A DNA stretch of 20,037 bases, taken from contig JASHQP010000138.1 in NCBI GenBank assembly GCA_030039095.1, positions 1 to 20,037 on the forward strand. The letters run 5' to 3'. The notes below the pieces were generated by a model. The model had not been told where the DNA came from. It was given only the letters and a program-made list of their open reading frames with translations, and did no database searches. Source of the stretch: Streptosporangiaceae bacterium (GTDB lineage: Bacteria; Actinomycetota; Actinomycetes; Streptosporangiales; Streptosporangiaceae). The translations under genes were made by a program, and so were the position numbers. This document shows, one piece after another, positions 6,851-14,520 of this stretch (positions within the stretch are counted from its first letter, which is position 1; each line of letters starts with the position of its first letter).

Positions 6851-7657
6851 GTGGCCGAACTCGGAAACGTGGCAGCGATCCGCCGCTACCCGGTCAAGTC
6901 GATGCTCGGTGAAGACCTGCAGGCGGTCATGCTCACGGCTGGCGGCCTGGAAGGCGACCGCACGATGGCCGTGATCGACCAGCAGACCGGTCGGGTCGCC
7001 TCCGCCAAGCACCCCAAGCTGTGGCGCGAACTGCTGACATTCGCCGCCCAGTGGAACACCGGATCGCCGCGCATCACCCTGCCCGACGGAACATCCATCG
7101 CCGCCGACAGCAGCGCCGGGCGGGTACTCTCCGAGCTGCTGCGCCGCAACGTCCGCCTCAGCAGGGAACGGCCCGAGCGAGCCATGTTGGCACGCCCCGC
7201 CCCCGAAGACGTCATCGAAAACGGTGAGAACGCCGACGTCCCCTACGAAACGCTGGAGATCGCCCAGGGAACACCAGGCACCACCTTCGTCGACTTCGCC
7301 CCCGTCCACCTGATCACCTCTGCCACCCTTGCCCGCGTAGGTGCCGAAATGATCCGCTACCGCCCCAACATCGTGGTCGATACCCCGAACGGCAAACCGT
7401 TCGCCGAAAACGACTGGACGGGGCGCGACATCTCAATGGGCCGGGCGCGCCTGCGCATCATGCTTCCAACACCGCGGTGCGCGGTCCCTACACTCGCCCA
7501 CGGCGCTCTGCCACGCCGTACCGACGCGGTCAGGACGCTTCTCCAAGACAACCGCATCCCAGTCCCCGGCCACGGCACTCAGCCGTGCCTCGGCGCGTAC
7601 GCACAAGTCATCGACAGCGGCACCATCTCCGTCGGCGACCGCGCAGTACTCACCTGA
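6851..7657 (+). CDS. MOSC domain-containing protein
   Basis: About 268 residues. An N-terminal MOSC_N beta-barrel motif (AAIRRYPVKSMLGEDL, then LEGDRTMAVID near residues 6-45) is followed by a MOSC domain with the conserved cysteine in PTPRCAVPTLAHG (about residue 210) and a final GDRAVL. MOSC proteins bind the molybdenum cofactor or its sulfur and act in sulfur transfer or N-oxide reduction; the substrate here is unknown. The GTG at 6851 has AAGGAG five bases upstream and is a better start than the ATG at 6836, which precedes that site. The gene is complete and stands alone, with no molybdenum genes nearby. Confidence 0.9.
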   Translation: MAELGNVAAIRRYPVKSMLGEDLQAVMLTAGGLEGDRTMAVIDQQTGRVASAKHPKLWRELLTFAAQWNTGSPRITLPDGTSIAADSSAGRVLSELLRRNVRLSRERPERAMLARPAPEDVIENGENADVPYETLEIAQGTPGTTFVDFAPVHLITSATLARVGAEMIRYRPNIVVDTPNGKPFAENDWTGRDISMGRARLRIMLPTPRCAVPTLAHGALPRRTDAVRTLLQDNRIPVPGHGTQPCLGAYAQVIDSGTISVGDRAVLT

Positions 7658-7842
7658 ACCGCCGCTAGCCCACTCTCCGAGATGGCTCTCATGAAGATCA
7701 CGATCTACGGCTGGAGCATGAACCGTCGGGCGGCCCCTTCGCAATCGCTCTACGGCCATGTACTCGCCAGGCCGCTGGCATGTCAATAGCACCAGCTCGT
7801 GGCACGCTGCTGCCTTAGACCAGTGGGGCAGGTTGGTTCCGC

Positions 7843-8105
7843 TCAGCCGGTGAAATCGACGGTGACCTCGTCGGTCGCCAGGGTCACCGCCGTGAGCGTC
7901 TTCCCGAAGCCAGATACGGTCCAGACATCGCCTTGCGAAGGATCGCTGCTAGCTCCGCCGGGCCCGCTGCACTGTGCGCCGGTGAACTGCACCTGGGAGA
8001 ACTTCGGCAACGAGGAGATCGGCTCGCCGAAGTCAGGCGCCTCCATGATCCACTCTGCCGTGTTGCCGGTGAACGCGGCGAGATCGGCAGCAAAGCGGGG
8101 GTCCC
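7843..8105 (-). pseudogene. G1 family glutamic endopeptidase (eqolisin), C-terminal fragment
   Basis: The frame ending at 7843 reads NTAEWIMEAPDFGEPISSLP, then FSQVQFTGAQC and a final beta-strand tail (TAVTLATDEVTVDFTG). AEWIxE contains the catalytic glutamate of G1 (eqolisin) peptidases, and the spacing to the tail fits the family. The secretion signal and the catalytic glutamine region are missing, and upstream residues (from about 8105 to the ATG at 8196) are not convincing. A secreted acid protease gene has lost its 5' half. Confidence 0.6.
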
Positions 8106-8351
8106 GCAAGAGCCGGACTGGGTGAGCGGACCGCTGGAGCCACTGGCCACGCCGGACCTGGACCCCGCCCATGACCAGGCGTACCTCGACGACCACCCGG
8201 ACAGGTCAGGGGGCCTTCTAATGGAGACGCCGAGGCCGCCCTCCGAACTTCGAGACAGCGCCCTGACCGAGTACGGGGCCACGGTCCCGATCTTCTCAAT
8301 GCTCGCCACGACGTAGGTGTCCGCCGCCCGGATAGCGCGGTCTAGCTCGGC

Positions 8352-9147
8352 CTACGGGTCGCGGTCACGCTCGCCGTCAACCGCTGCAATGTACGCGTAA
8401 ATGAAATAGTTCGGGGCTGATGGCACGCCGCGTTGGCGTTGAGACCCGAGTCCCACCAGCCGGGCGGTCGTGGCACATCGTCTCGTAGCGGGACCGGCCG
8501 CTCTCCAGCTCGGCCACCCGGTCACGCAGCACACGGCGGACTACCGGCCTCATGCTGCGATCCGGTAGATGGTCAGCCCAGTCGAGCCAGTTGCCGTCGA
8601 ACCCACGCCGCCACGCGGCTTACGTGGTATCCAGCAGGCGCTTCATGTGTGTCCTCGACAGCTCGGGCAGATCGTCCACGTCAGGAATCTCAGCACGGCA
8701 ATCGTTCGGCCAGAGCCAGTGATACCGAGGGCCGTCAGGGTGGACCGAGAACCATGCCACCGCGTACCGGTGGTGGTACTGGATGATCTCAACACCAGGG
8801 CCGTCGCCACCGCGCAGGCGGGTACCCGGGGGCACTCGGTAGAGACTGATCCCGCTGCGGTCGTCCCGCGAGGTTGATCGAACCGTCACCGGCAGATCCG
8901 GCGGGAGCTGGCCGCCGTGGTGGGCATCCACGTCGTAGCCGATCAAACCCTCGGGCATCACCAGGGCCAGCTTTCCCCACTCCCTGCCGCGCTCCCAGTG
9001 CCTGTAGTCCTAGTGGTTCGGCACACCATGATCTGCTCCGGTGTATCCTTTCGGTGGTGGCTATTTCTGGCCACGAGGCAGGGGCCCGGGGGACCAGCCC
9101 CGATCGCGGTAGGTGTCAACCGCGTCCAGGATTTGCGGGCTGCTCAT
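8352..9147 (-). pseudogene. Bifunctional DNA primase/polymerase (prim-pol) with three in-frame stops
   Basis: From an ATG at 9147 one reading frame gives MSSPQILDAVDTYRDRGWSP, then TAG (9061-9063), PPPKGYTGADHGV, TAG (9010-9012), IGYDVDAH (the DhD metal-binding motif of AEP prim-pol domains), an SVHPDG...Y.W segment, TAA (8620-8622), and a coherent C-terminal part (FDGNWLDWADHLPDRS). A frameshift near 8470 leads to a tail ending at 8352. In actinobacterial integrative elements such proteins help start element replication. Here the three stops and the frameshift make it non-functional. It marks the surrounding DNA as a former integrative or phage-like element. The intact part of the frame, 8620-8961, could give a 113-residue peptide only. 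Confidence 0.75.
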
Positions 9148-9243
9148 CCGCCAGGCGCCCACACCGTGCCGCTAGCTGCTCCCGGCGGTCATGCAGAGCC
9201 AGAGGAACAGGACTATTTGTAATCCCCGAAGCTTGGCGTCGCT

Positions 9244-9681
9244 ATGGCCTCGTTTTCAAGCGTCGTCGACACACCTGCGAACTGCAGCAAATCCCCACCC
9301 GGCACCCTCGCCTGTTCGCGATCGGCGGCGAGCAAAACTTGGTCCAAGTTCTGGTCCGAGAGGCGCCAGCAGGCCCGCCGCCTGGCGACCTACCCGCACC
9401 GACGCAAGGCAGGCCCGCTCGCCTGGTTCTACCAGCACGACCTCGTCTCCAAGCCCAGTACCGCAACCTTCCTCGCCGGATGGACACTCCTTCGATCCGA
9501 AGCCAGGCCGAAATCCGCCCGGCTCGTCACGGTATTGAACAACGAGGGCACCCGGTTCCTCACCGTCCGGATCTTGGCCATCCACACCGACGACGGGACG
9601 AGAGCGCGACTGGACGGCACGCAGTACGGCAAGGCCGGACTGACCAGCGTCATGTCGAGCTTGCTCAATCCCCAGCAGTGA
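9244..9681 (+). CDS. Unknown protein, 145 residues
   Basis: I do not recognise a family. The second half (RLVTVLNNEGTRFLTVRILA, then HTDDGTRARLDGTQYGKAGL) has a beta-strand pattern and strong G/C third positions and reads like a real protein. The first 35 residues are Ser/Lys rich and less convincing. The ATG at 9244 lacks a clear ribosome site, so the true start may be downstream or the gene may be a 5'-damaged remnant. It lies opposite to the prim-pol pseudogene. Confidence 0.35.
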   Translation: MASFSSVVDTPANCSKSPPGTLACSRSAASKTWSKFWSERRQQARRLATYPHRRKAGPLAWFYQHDLVSKPSTATFLAGWTLLRSEARPKSARLVTVLNNEGTRFLTVRILAIHTDDGTRARLDGTQYGKAGLTSVMSSLLNPQQ

Positions 9682-9744
9682 AGGCGGCCAACTCTGATGA
9701 CGGCACTGTTCATTCCGGCAGTCAAACGGAATGGCTGCGCAAAT

Positions 9745-9965
9745 AGGGGCCACCCCAGTCCGGCATCGTCGTACACGCTGCCAGCTGCTCCCGGATCCGC
9801 GGCTATGTCCACCACCAACCCGACCCGCCTGCGCTCGTACCTTGTCTGCGAGTCGCAGACGGTCCGGCCTGAGCCGTGTTCCATCAGATCCCAGCATCCG
9901 AGCAATCGCCTTGATCGCCCACCCTTGCGGCCTGGTGCAGTATGCGGATCTCCGCCAGTCATCCT
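9745..9965 (-). pseudogene. IS21-type istA transposase, decayed N-terminal copy
   Basis: Pieces in shifting frames match the N-terminus of IS21 IstA: LAEIRILHQAAR, GWAIKAIARMLGS, then YERRRVG and VVDIA. A DNA stretch around 9790-9840 (CTCCCGGATCCGCGGCT and following) also matches the cleaner istA fragment at 16446-16650. At least two frameshifts are present and the catalytic DDE part is missing. Confidence 0.6.
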
Positions 9966-10149
9966 GATAACACCCCTTCTCCTGCCTGGTCCGGACGAGC
10001 CAGGGCTACTGGCCAAGGGGTCAAATTCGAGCGCCGACACTGGGGGCCTTTCAGGCGACGCCAACCGTAGACAGTCGTCGCGCTAGGTCCACTCGGGCCT
10101 TCCTCTAACATCGATTTTCCCTGGGCGACGGGCACAATCACCGATGTGC

Positions 10150-10237
10150 TTGTGATTGCGATGGGGGGCATGATTTCATTGCAACGCTCCAACGCTAAGC
10201 AGGCCACGGAGCAATCGGGGCCAGCCGGACCGGCAAG
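10150..10237 (+). repeat. 88-bp repeat, copy A (inverted relative to 14008-14094)
   Basis: This segment aligns without gaps to the reverse complement of 14008-14094, with perfect identity over the stretch containing CAGGCCACGGAGCAATCGGG. It holds an ATG (10171) and a possible short reading frame (MISLQRSNAKQATEQSG), which is not preserved in the other copy. It precedes the GntR pseudogene and may be a duplicated promoter or leader, or a fragment of an unknown mobile element. Confidence 0.6.
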
Positions 10238-10325
10238 TCAATGGCTGGCCCCTCTCCTGTCCCCAGGTCGGCCAGCGGTCGATCAGAGCACCAGGGCCGT
10301 GGTGCTTTGGGCGCCCTGAGCGCTA

Positions 10326-10500
10326 CGCAATCAGCTCGCGGAGCACATCCTGGATGGTCGCGTGCCCGCCGACCACAAGCTGTGGGCTCAGCAGAGCTGG
10401 CGAAGCTGCTGGGTGCCAGCCGGGGCGCGACGATCCGCGCCCTGAGGCGCCGCAGCAGATGGGTCTCGTCGTGGTCATAAGGGAGGCGAGATTCTCTCAG
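10326..10500 (+). pseudogene. GntR-family winged-helix regulator, frameshifted
   Basis: Three consecutive frames carry the parts of a GntR winged helix: NQLAEHILDGRVPADHKL, then GSAELAKLLGASRGATIRAL (the recognition-helix region), then QMGLVVVI (the wing). The order and spacing fit KorSA/TraR-type GntR regulators of actinomycete integrative elements, which repress transfer genes. Two frameshifts inactivate it. A downstream acid/Lys-rich tail (PEEIPEAKKDPKRQQ, to about 10550) may be the start of its C-terminal part. Confidence 0.6.
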
Positions 10501-10524
10501 CGATGCCCGAGGAGATCCCCGAGG

Positions 10525-11217
10525 CTAAGAAGGACCCAAAGCGGCAGCAGGAACGAACCGCTCGCCACAGACCTCGCAGCGGATGCCGCCCTTGTTGATC
10601 GACTTCTGAGCCGCCCGGATCTTGCGCGGCGGCGCGCACGAGCACTGAACCATGACCTGTGCGCGGGACTGTCTCGGCTCCTGCGTCTTCGGCTGGCTCG
10701 TCGGCTCCCAGCGGCCAAGCGCGCGGCTGACCCTGTCGACCTCGGGCCGGTAGCGGCTGAGAGTGCCACGCGCCAGCTTGGTCACGCTCCAGCCCTCGGC
10801 CGCGCCTCCGATCGGGTCGCTCGCTTCGACGCCCAGGCCGAGCTGCTCAGCAGCCGCCTTGTACCCCTTGCCGTGGTACCGGCCCTCGGAGGACGCGACC
10901 TTGCCGGGCTCGTAGACGAGTGCGTGCGAGGCCCAGTGCAGCAGCCGCTCCAGCAGCTCGGCCGAGGTCGTCTTGCGGTCGCCGCGCATCAGGTTGACCT
11001 GGATGACGGGGTACCGCTGATCCCAGCCGATCGAGCTGCAGGTCGACTCGCGTCCCGGGCCGATCTCGAAAACGACTTGGGGCACGCCGGGGTTGGTGGC
11101 GCGAGTAGCCGCCCACACCGCTTCGAGGGTAGTGACAACGGCATCGTCTGTGGTGGTCATCGCCACCAATCGTGCCATCCAGCCGGACATCAGAACGTCG
11201 CTGTCGATCATTGTCAT
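10525..11217 (-). CDS. SprT-like zinc-metalloprotease-family protein with altered active-site motif
   Basis: A 230-residue open frame. The core (VTTLEAVWAATRATNPGVPQ; LLERLLHWASHALVYEPGKV; EGRYHGKGYKAAAEQLGL) aligns with SprT-like proteins found on actinobacterial integrative elements, in which the second segment carries HExxH. Here it reads HWASH, so both histidines remain but the catalytic glutamate is Trp. The C-terminus has a zinc ribbon (CSC near residue 193 and CEVCGERF near residue 218). The start is uncertain: ATG at 11217, or ATG at 11160 just before TTTDDAV; neither has a strong ribosome site. It follows the DUF4192 pseudogene on the same strand. It may be a non-proteolytic binder or an early pseudogene. 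Confidence 0.7.
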   Translation of the reverse strand: MTMIDSDVLMSGWMARLVAMTTTDDAVVTTLEAVWAATRATNPGVPQVVFEIGPGRESTCSSIGWDQRYPVIQVNLMRGDRKTTSAELLERLLHWASHALVYEPGKVASSEGRYHGKGYKAAAEQLGLGVEASDPIGGAAEGWSVTKLARGTLSRYRPEVDRVSRALGRWEPTSQPKTQEPRQSRAQVMVQCSCAPPRKIRAAQKSINKGGIRCEVCGERFVPAAALGPS

Positions 11218-11317
11218 TTAAGCCATGCCCAGGTTCTCTCGGTACGGGCAGCAGCGAGAACGGCCTCGCCGCTGCAGTCAGCCACCGTCGACCTCGAGGC
11301 GCTCGACGGCCCGATCC

Positions 11318-12251
11318 TCAGCCTCCAGAAGGCTCAGCTCCGGATAGGACTGAACTGTCTCTTCGAGCGTCAGGCGGGACCGCCACGGTTAGCGGCATGC
11401 CTGTTGAGATAGCCTGGCGAAGGATGCGCCCCATCGAATAGCCCGGAGATGCCTGCTCGACGCGATCTAGTGTGATGTTAGCGAGCGCGCCGCCGCCTTT
11501 CTGCCAAGCAGCGAACGCCATTAGCGAGCCAGGCGCGGCAACCCCGGCGTCAGGCGTGCGCCACACGACATCGCCCCACAGCGCAAGGCGCGCGTCGGCC
11601 TTGTAAGGGGTTATTGCCTCCCGGGTTGGGACCGGCTGTACTGCTGCAGCCGGTCGGATCGCTTCGCGGTCCGTGAGCTGGCGGCCGTCCTGCCCGGCCT
11701 GCAGTGTCTGGAGCATCGTGTCGCGAGCTTCACGGGTAGTCAGTTCTGGCTGCTGCTCCCACGCCCGCAGTGAAGCATCGTTTTGGGGCCAGCAACCCGC
11801 GCGACGATATTTCATGAACGCTCAGCCGACAGGCCCTCATTGCGGAGCTGGATGGAGAGCGAGGTGTTGCGCTCAAACAGGCGCCCCTCGTCAGGGCAGC
11901 CGTTTGAGTCGGTGCATTTCTAGAACCAATAGCGGTCCCCCTCAACCCGCATCGCATCCGAAGAGTGACAGCCAAGCCCAACTCGGGCAGAAGCTGGTTC
12001 ATCGCTGGGGTGACCTGCTGGCATGGCCCGTACGCGACAGCTATAACCGAGGTGCAGTTGTTCCGGACGAAGACATCCGGAAGCCCGGCGGCGCTGTCGG
12101 CGTCCAAGTCCGCCGCGTCGAAGCGGAGCGTCAAGGCGAGGTGTGTACCGCGGATCCCGACGAGAATGATGTCGCCATGATTGGGCTCGAAGCCCATGGC
12201 AAGCGACACGATACTGAGCAGCTCGCCGGGGGTCGTTGCGCTTGCGCTCAC
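11318..12251 (-). pseudogene. DUF4192 protein with in-frame stop and frameshifts
   Basis: The GTG at 12251, with AAGGGAT upstream, begins an N-terminal DUF4192 half (TTPGELLSIVSLAMGFEPNH, then ILVGIRGTHLALTLRF). The frame shifts near 11960 to DAMRVEGDRYWF, then hits TAG (11920-11922) directly before KCTDSNGCP. The C-terminal half is in another frame from about 11800 (ALWGDVVWRTPDAGVAAPGS, then LMAFAAWQKGGGALANITLD and PGYSM), a hallmark of DUF4192. The family's role is unknown; it is frequent on actinobacterial elements. At least one stop and two frameshifts inactivate it. Confidence 0.75.
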
Positions 12252-12504
12252 AGTTCGATCCCTTGCCCGTGTCACGGAAGTGGGCCACCGAGCACATCGC
12301 GCTCCAGCTGTTCAGGTGGGTCTGCGATCGCCGGGTCAGTAATGGGTCAGCCAGCTCCGAATCGGCCTCGTGGTCTAGCTCGGCGCCATATAGAGGAGAA
12401 TCGGCGAGGGAGACGTACCGGCGGACGCCAGCCGGATTCAGTGCCCCGGGAAGATCTGGGACATGACAGGGTGCTCGCGGTGCTGCGGGATCTGCTAGGT
12501 GCAC
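12252..12504 (-). CDS. Small unknown protein upstream of the DUF4192 gene
   Basis: From a GTG at 12504 (GGGAGG 11 bases upstream) the frame reads GVRRYVSLADSPLYGAELDH, then LLTRRSQTHLNSWSAMCSVA and HFRDTGKGS, which looks like a genuine helical protein of about 80 residues. No stop occurs at the expected place; the frame runs on into the DUF4192 region, where TGA is one base out of frame at the next gene start. The natural end was probably lost to an indel. I do not recognise the family. Confidence 0.4.
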
Positions 12505-12509
12505 GACGT

Positions 12510-12781
12510 TCAGTGCCTCCCGGTCTTGACCGTGACGCTAATTGACCGGATCGCCCGGATGACGTCGGCCGAGACGACGAAGTCGTCCGATGCCGAGTCG
12601 GTGCCGAGTTGCTTTGCCCACCACTGTGACGGCAGGCGCAGCCGTGGAGAAGCTTGGCCTGAACCACGTCGAGCGAACCGGCAGGGAGCAGGACCGTGGA
12701 CCGGCGGACCTCGTCGACCAGGACGGTTCGCAGATCGCCCTTGCGAGAACCGCTTGGCAAAGTAATGGCCACCATTCCCAT
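12510..12781 (-). pseudogene. Unknown small protein with one frameshift
   Basis: The ATG at 12781 follows GAGAGGGGC at good distance and starts VAITLPSGSRKGDLRTVLVD, then EVRRSTVLLPAGSLDVVQAK. Near 12640 the sensible reading passes to the next frame: SQWWAKQLGTDSASDDFVVS, then ADVIRAIRSISVTV, ending at 12510. Joined, they give about 90 residues of a coherent acidic protein. The family is unknown to me; the position upstream of DUF4192 suggests membership in the same element module. Confidence 0.45.
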
Positions 12782-12969
12782 GTCCGCTGCCCCTCTCGCC
12801 GTCGACTGTTGCCCAATGGTTGCTCTTTTCTAACGCTTGAGCGCTAGAACTGTCATAGCGGGCGAGTTGGCGCGGGCGGACTGGCAGTAAGGTGCCAAGG
12901 CCCCGGAGCTGAAGGAATCTCGGGAGGTGTCGGATGCCCGTTGGGCACGCAATCACTCAACTGAGAGAA

Positions 12970-13337
12970 TGCAGAAGTCCCTAATTGCAGTGGCCAAGCC
13001 GGTCGGCCAGATTATCGACGCATCCTCAGATGATTGGTCTAACCAGATTTCGTCAGTCGAGCTCAGGGATTTCTTCGGTTAGTGCACGCGATCTACGGAG
13101 GCACATCGCGCGAAGAACTGCTGGGCATTGGCCGCGGAGCCCGTTGGTGGACTAAAGGCGATCGACGCGCACCTGCGTGGGATGTGTGCGACCTATCGTG
13201 TACCGATAAGCAAACCTGAATTGGGGACCTGAGATCGTCCCCGGGCTTTTGCAGACCCGAGGATACGCACGCACAGTGATGCTTGGCCTGCATGCCATAT
13301 CAGGTGAGGACTCGGTAGTTGACTTCACTATCTGAAG
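12970..13337 (+). pseudogene. XRE-family regulator with DUF5753, frameshifted
   Basis: The forward strand gives SSVELRDFF (end of the HTH domain), a frame change, then IYGGTSREELLGIGRGARWW, and, after a TGA at about 13218 and another frame change, GPEIVPGLLQTRGYARTVML. The last is the diagnostic DUF5753 motif (EIVPGLLQTxxYAR). The rest of DUF5753 is missing where a SixA-like sequence begins at about 13344. A second, better-preserved member of the family lies at 14491-15165. Confidence 0.7.
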
Positions 13338-13343
13338 TGCTGG

Positions 13344-13823
13344 CACCATGGCGAGCAGGTCCCACTAAGGCGGCTGATTCTGCTGCGGCACGCGAAGTCC
13401 GCTTGGCCCGACGGCCTCCCTGATCATGAGCGACCACTCGCGCTTCGTGGCCGCCGCGATGCGATGCGCCCACCCGCAGGCCGCTGGCTGCTACGCACCC
13501 GATCGGATGCCCCGTAAACGTGTCAATTTTCGCTGAACAGATTGACGCTCATTCGCTCACCGTCTTCGGGGAGCGGCTCTGCGAACGTCCATCGTGGACC
13601 TGCTCGATCTGGTTCGCCAGACATCCATACGTTGTTGGTCGTGGCCACGATCCGGTAATGCGAGGCATGACCCTGGAGCTGGCAAACCCCGCTTGGCGAT
13701 GCTGAGGTGCAGGCACCCGCCCGGGTGCGGGCCAAGTACCCGACGGCCGCGATCGCGGTCCTGTCGTTCTCTTCAGAATGGCCGGAACTGCAGCTCACAG
13801 GCTGGCCGCCCTCGGTGGCCTGA
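13344..13823 (+). pseudogene. sixA: SixA-type phosphohistidine phosphatase, multiply frameshifted
   Basis: Pieces in order across frames match a complete SixA: RLILLRHAKSAWPDGLPDHE with the RHG-type catalytic histidine (about 13370-13430), VDLLDLVRQT (about 13593), GHDPVMRGMTLELANPA with the second conserved histidine (about 13640-13690), and YPTAAIAVLSFSSEWPEL (about 13735-13795), stopping at 13821. There is an in-frame stop near 13515 and at least three frameshifts. The enzyme would remove phosphate from phosphohistidine; this copy is dead. The pieces are in the right order and spacing, so decay was by small indels. Confidence 0.75.
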
Positions 13824-14007
13824 CGCCATCAGGTCGTCGGCGAAGGCCGCCGCTGACCTGCGGTTTCGCCAGTCCGAAACCGCACTCTGGCCTAACTGTT
13901 CGCGGAAGACGTGACAGATTGAGGCGACACGGGCTCCAACTGATCGAAAATCGCAGCAGAGGCATGCTCGGCGTATTACTGTCCTCGCAGCAAGAGGGTT
14001 CGGTCGC

Positions 14008-14094
14008 CTTGCCGGTCCGGCTGACCCGATTGCTCCGTGGCCTGCCTAGCATTGGAGCATTGTCATGAGACCGCACCCCCCGTGATAGTCACGA
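14008..14094 (-). repeat. 88-bp repeat, copy B (inverted relative to 10150-10237)
   Basis: The reverse complement aligns base for base with 10150-10237 and contains CAGGCCACGGAGCAATCGGG. The reading frame seen in copy A is broken here by stops. The stretch beyond it (13824-14007) holds no gene I recognise. Confidence 0.6.
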
Positions 14095-14292
14095 GAGTAA
14101 CAGCGGTTCATCTGTAACTGCGTTCGGAACAATTTCCGCACGCCAATAGCCGAAGCGGCTCCCATGCCTTTCACTAGGCAAATTATTCAATCTCTCCGCT
14201 GCGCTAAATCATCTATTTCTCTTTAGCTGGATGTTGGAACAACGGGGCGTAATTCATTCAGCAAGTTCAGTACAGAAGCAGGTCAGCCCCAT
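14095..14292. other. A/T-richer intergenic segment
   Basis: This stretch is clearly richer in A and T than its surroundings (runs such as AATTATTCAATCT and CATCTATTTCTCTTTAG) and holds no gene. It ends at the ribosome site of the small membrane protein and probably contains its promoter. The base composition suggests a different source from the neighbouring DNA. Confidence 0.4.
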
Positions 14293-14307
14293 GGAGGTGG
14301 GATGACG

Positions 14308-14520
14308 ATGGCACCATTGCCACGAGGTGGGTGGCTGGACCCCTTCAGACGAGCTTCGAGCGCGATGTGGGAAGCGATAACCCGAATCGCGGAGACCGAC
14401 GGCTGGAGTTCGACAAAGAAGTTCTGTGTCATGGTCGCCATCGTCCAGTTGCCGATCCTATTGCTAGTCATCGGGTGGGTGATCCGGTTGCTAGTAATCG
14501 CGTGGATGACCCAGCGGTGA
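14308..14520 (+). CDS. Small single-pass membrane protein, 70 residues
   Basis: GGAGGT (14293-14298) stands nine bases before the ATG at 14308, an ideal distance; an earlier ATG at 14302 is too close. Residues 1-45 are amphipathic and charged (GWLDPFRRASSAMWEAITRI), and residues about 46-66 form a hydrophobic segment (VMVAIVQLPILLLVIGWVIR and onward). The hydrophobic end is built from a 27-base tandem repeat. The protein is not a family I know. Its last 30 bases overlap the degenerate 3' end of the convergent XRE gene. Small size and one helix would fit a membrane-acting toxin or a regulator's partner; this is speculation. Confidence 0.55.
   Translation: MAPLPRGGWLDPFRRASSAMWEAITRIAETDGWSSTKKFCVMVAIVQLPILLLVIGWVIRLLVIAWMTQR
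14461..14514 (+). repeat. 27-bp tandem duplication inside the small membrane protein
   Basis: 14461-14487 and 14488-14514 both begin TTGCTAGT and share most positions, encoding LLVIGWVIR and LLVIAWMTQ. The duplication lengthens the membrane segment by exactly nine residues. Confidence 0.65.

Noticed and set aside
8874..9746. Long forward open frame of 290 residues
   Set aside because: It overlaps the prim-pol pseudogene on the other strand and the more protein-like frame 9244-9681; composition is Arg/Pro/Ser rich and has no known motif.
10354..11412. Long forward open frame of 352 residues
   Set aside because: It is the shadow of the SprT-like gene; the reverse strand has the recognised family.
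13523..13798. Reverse-strand frame of 91 residues that at first looked protein-like
   Set aside because: The forward strand over the same bases carries the SixA motifs GHDPVMR and YPTAAIAVL, which explains the sequence better.
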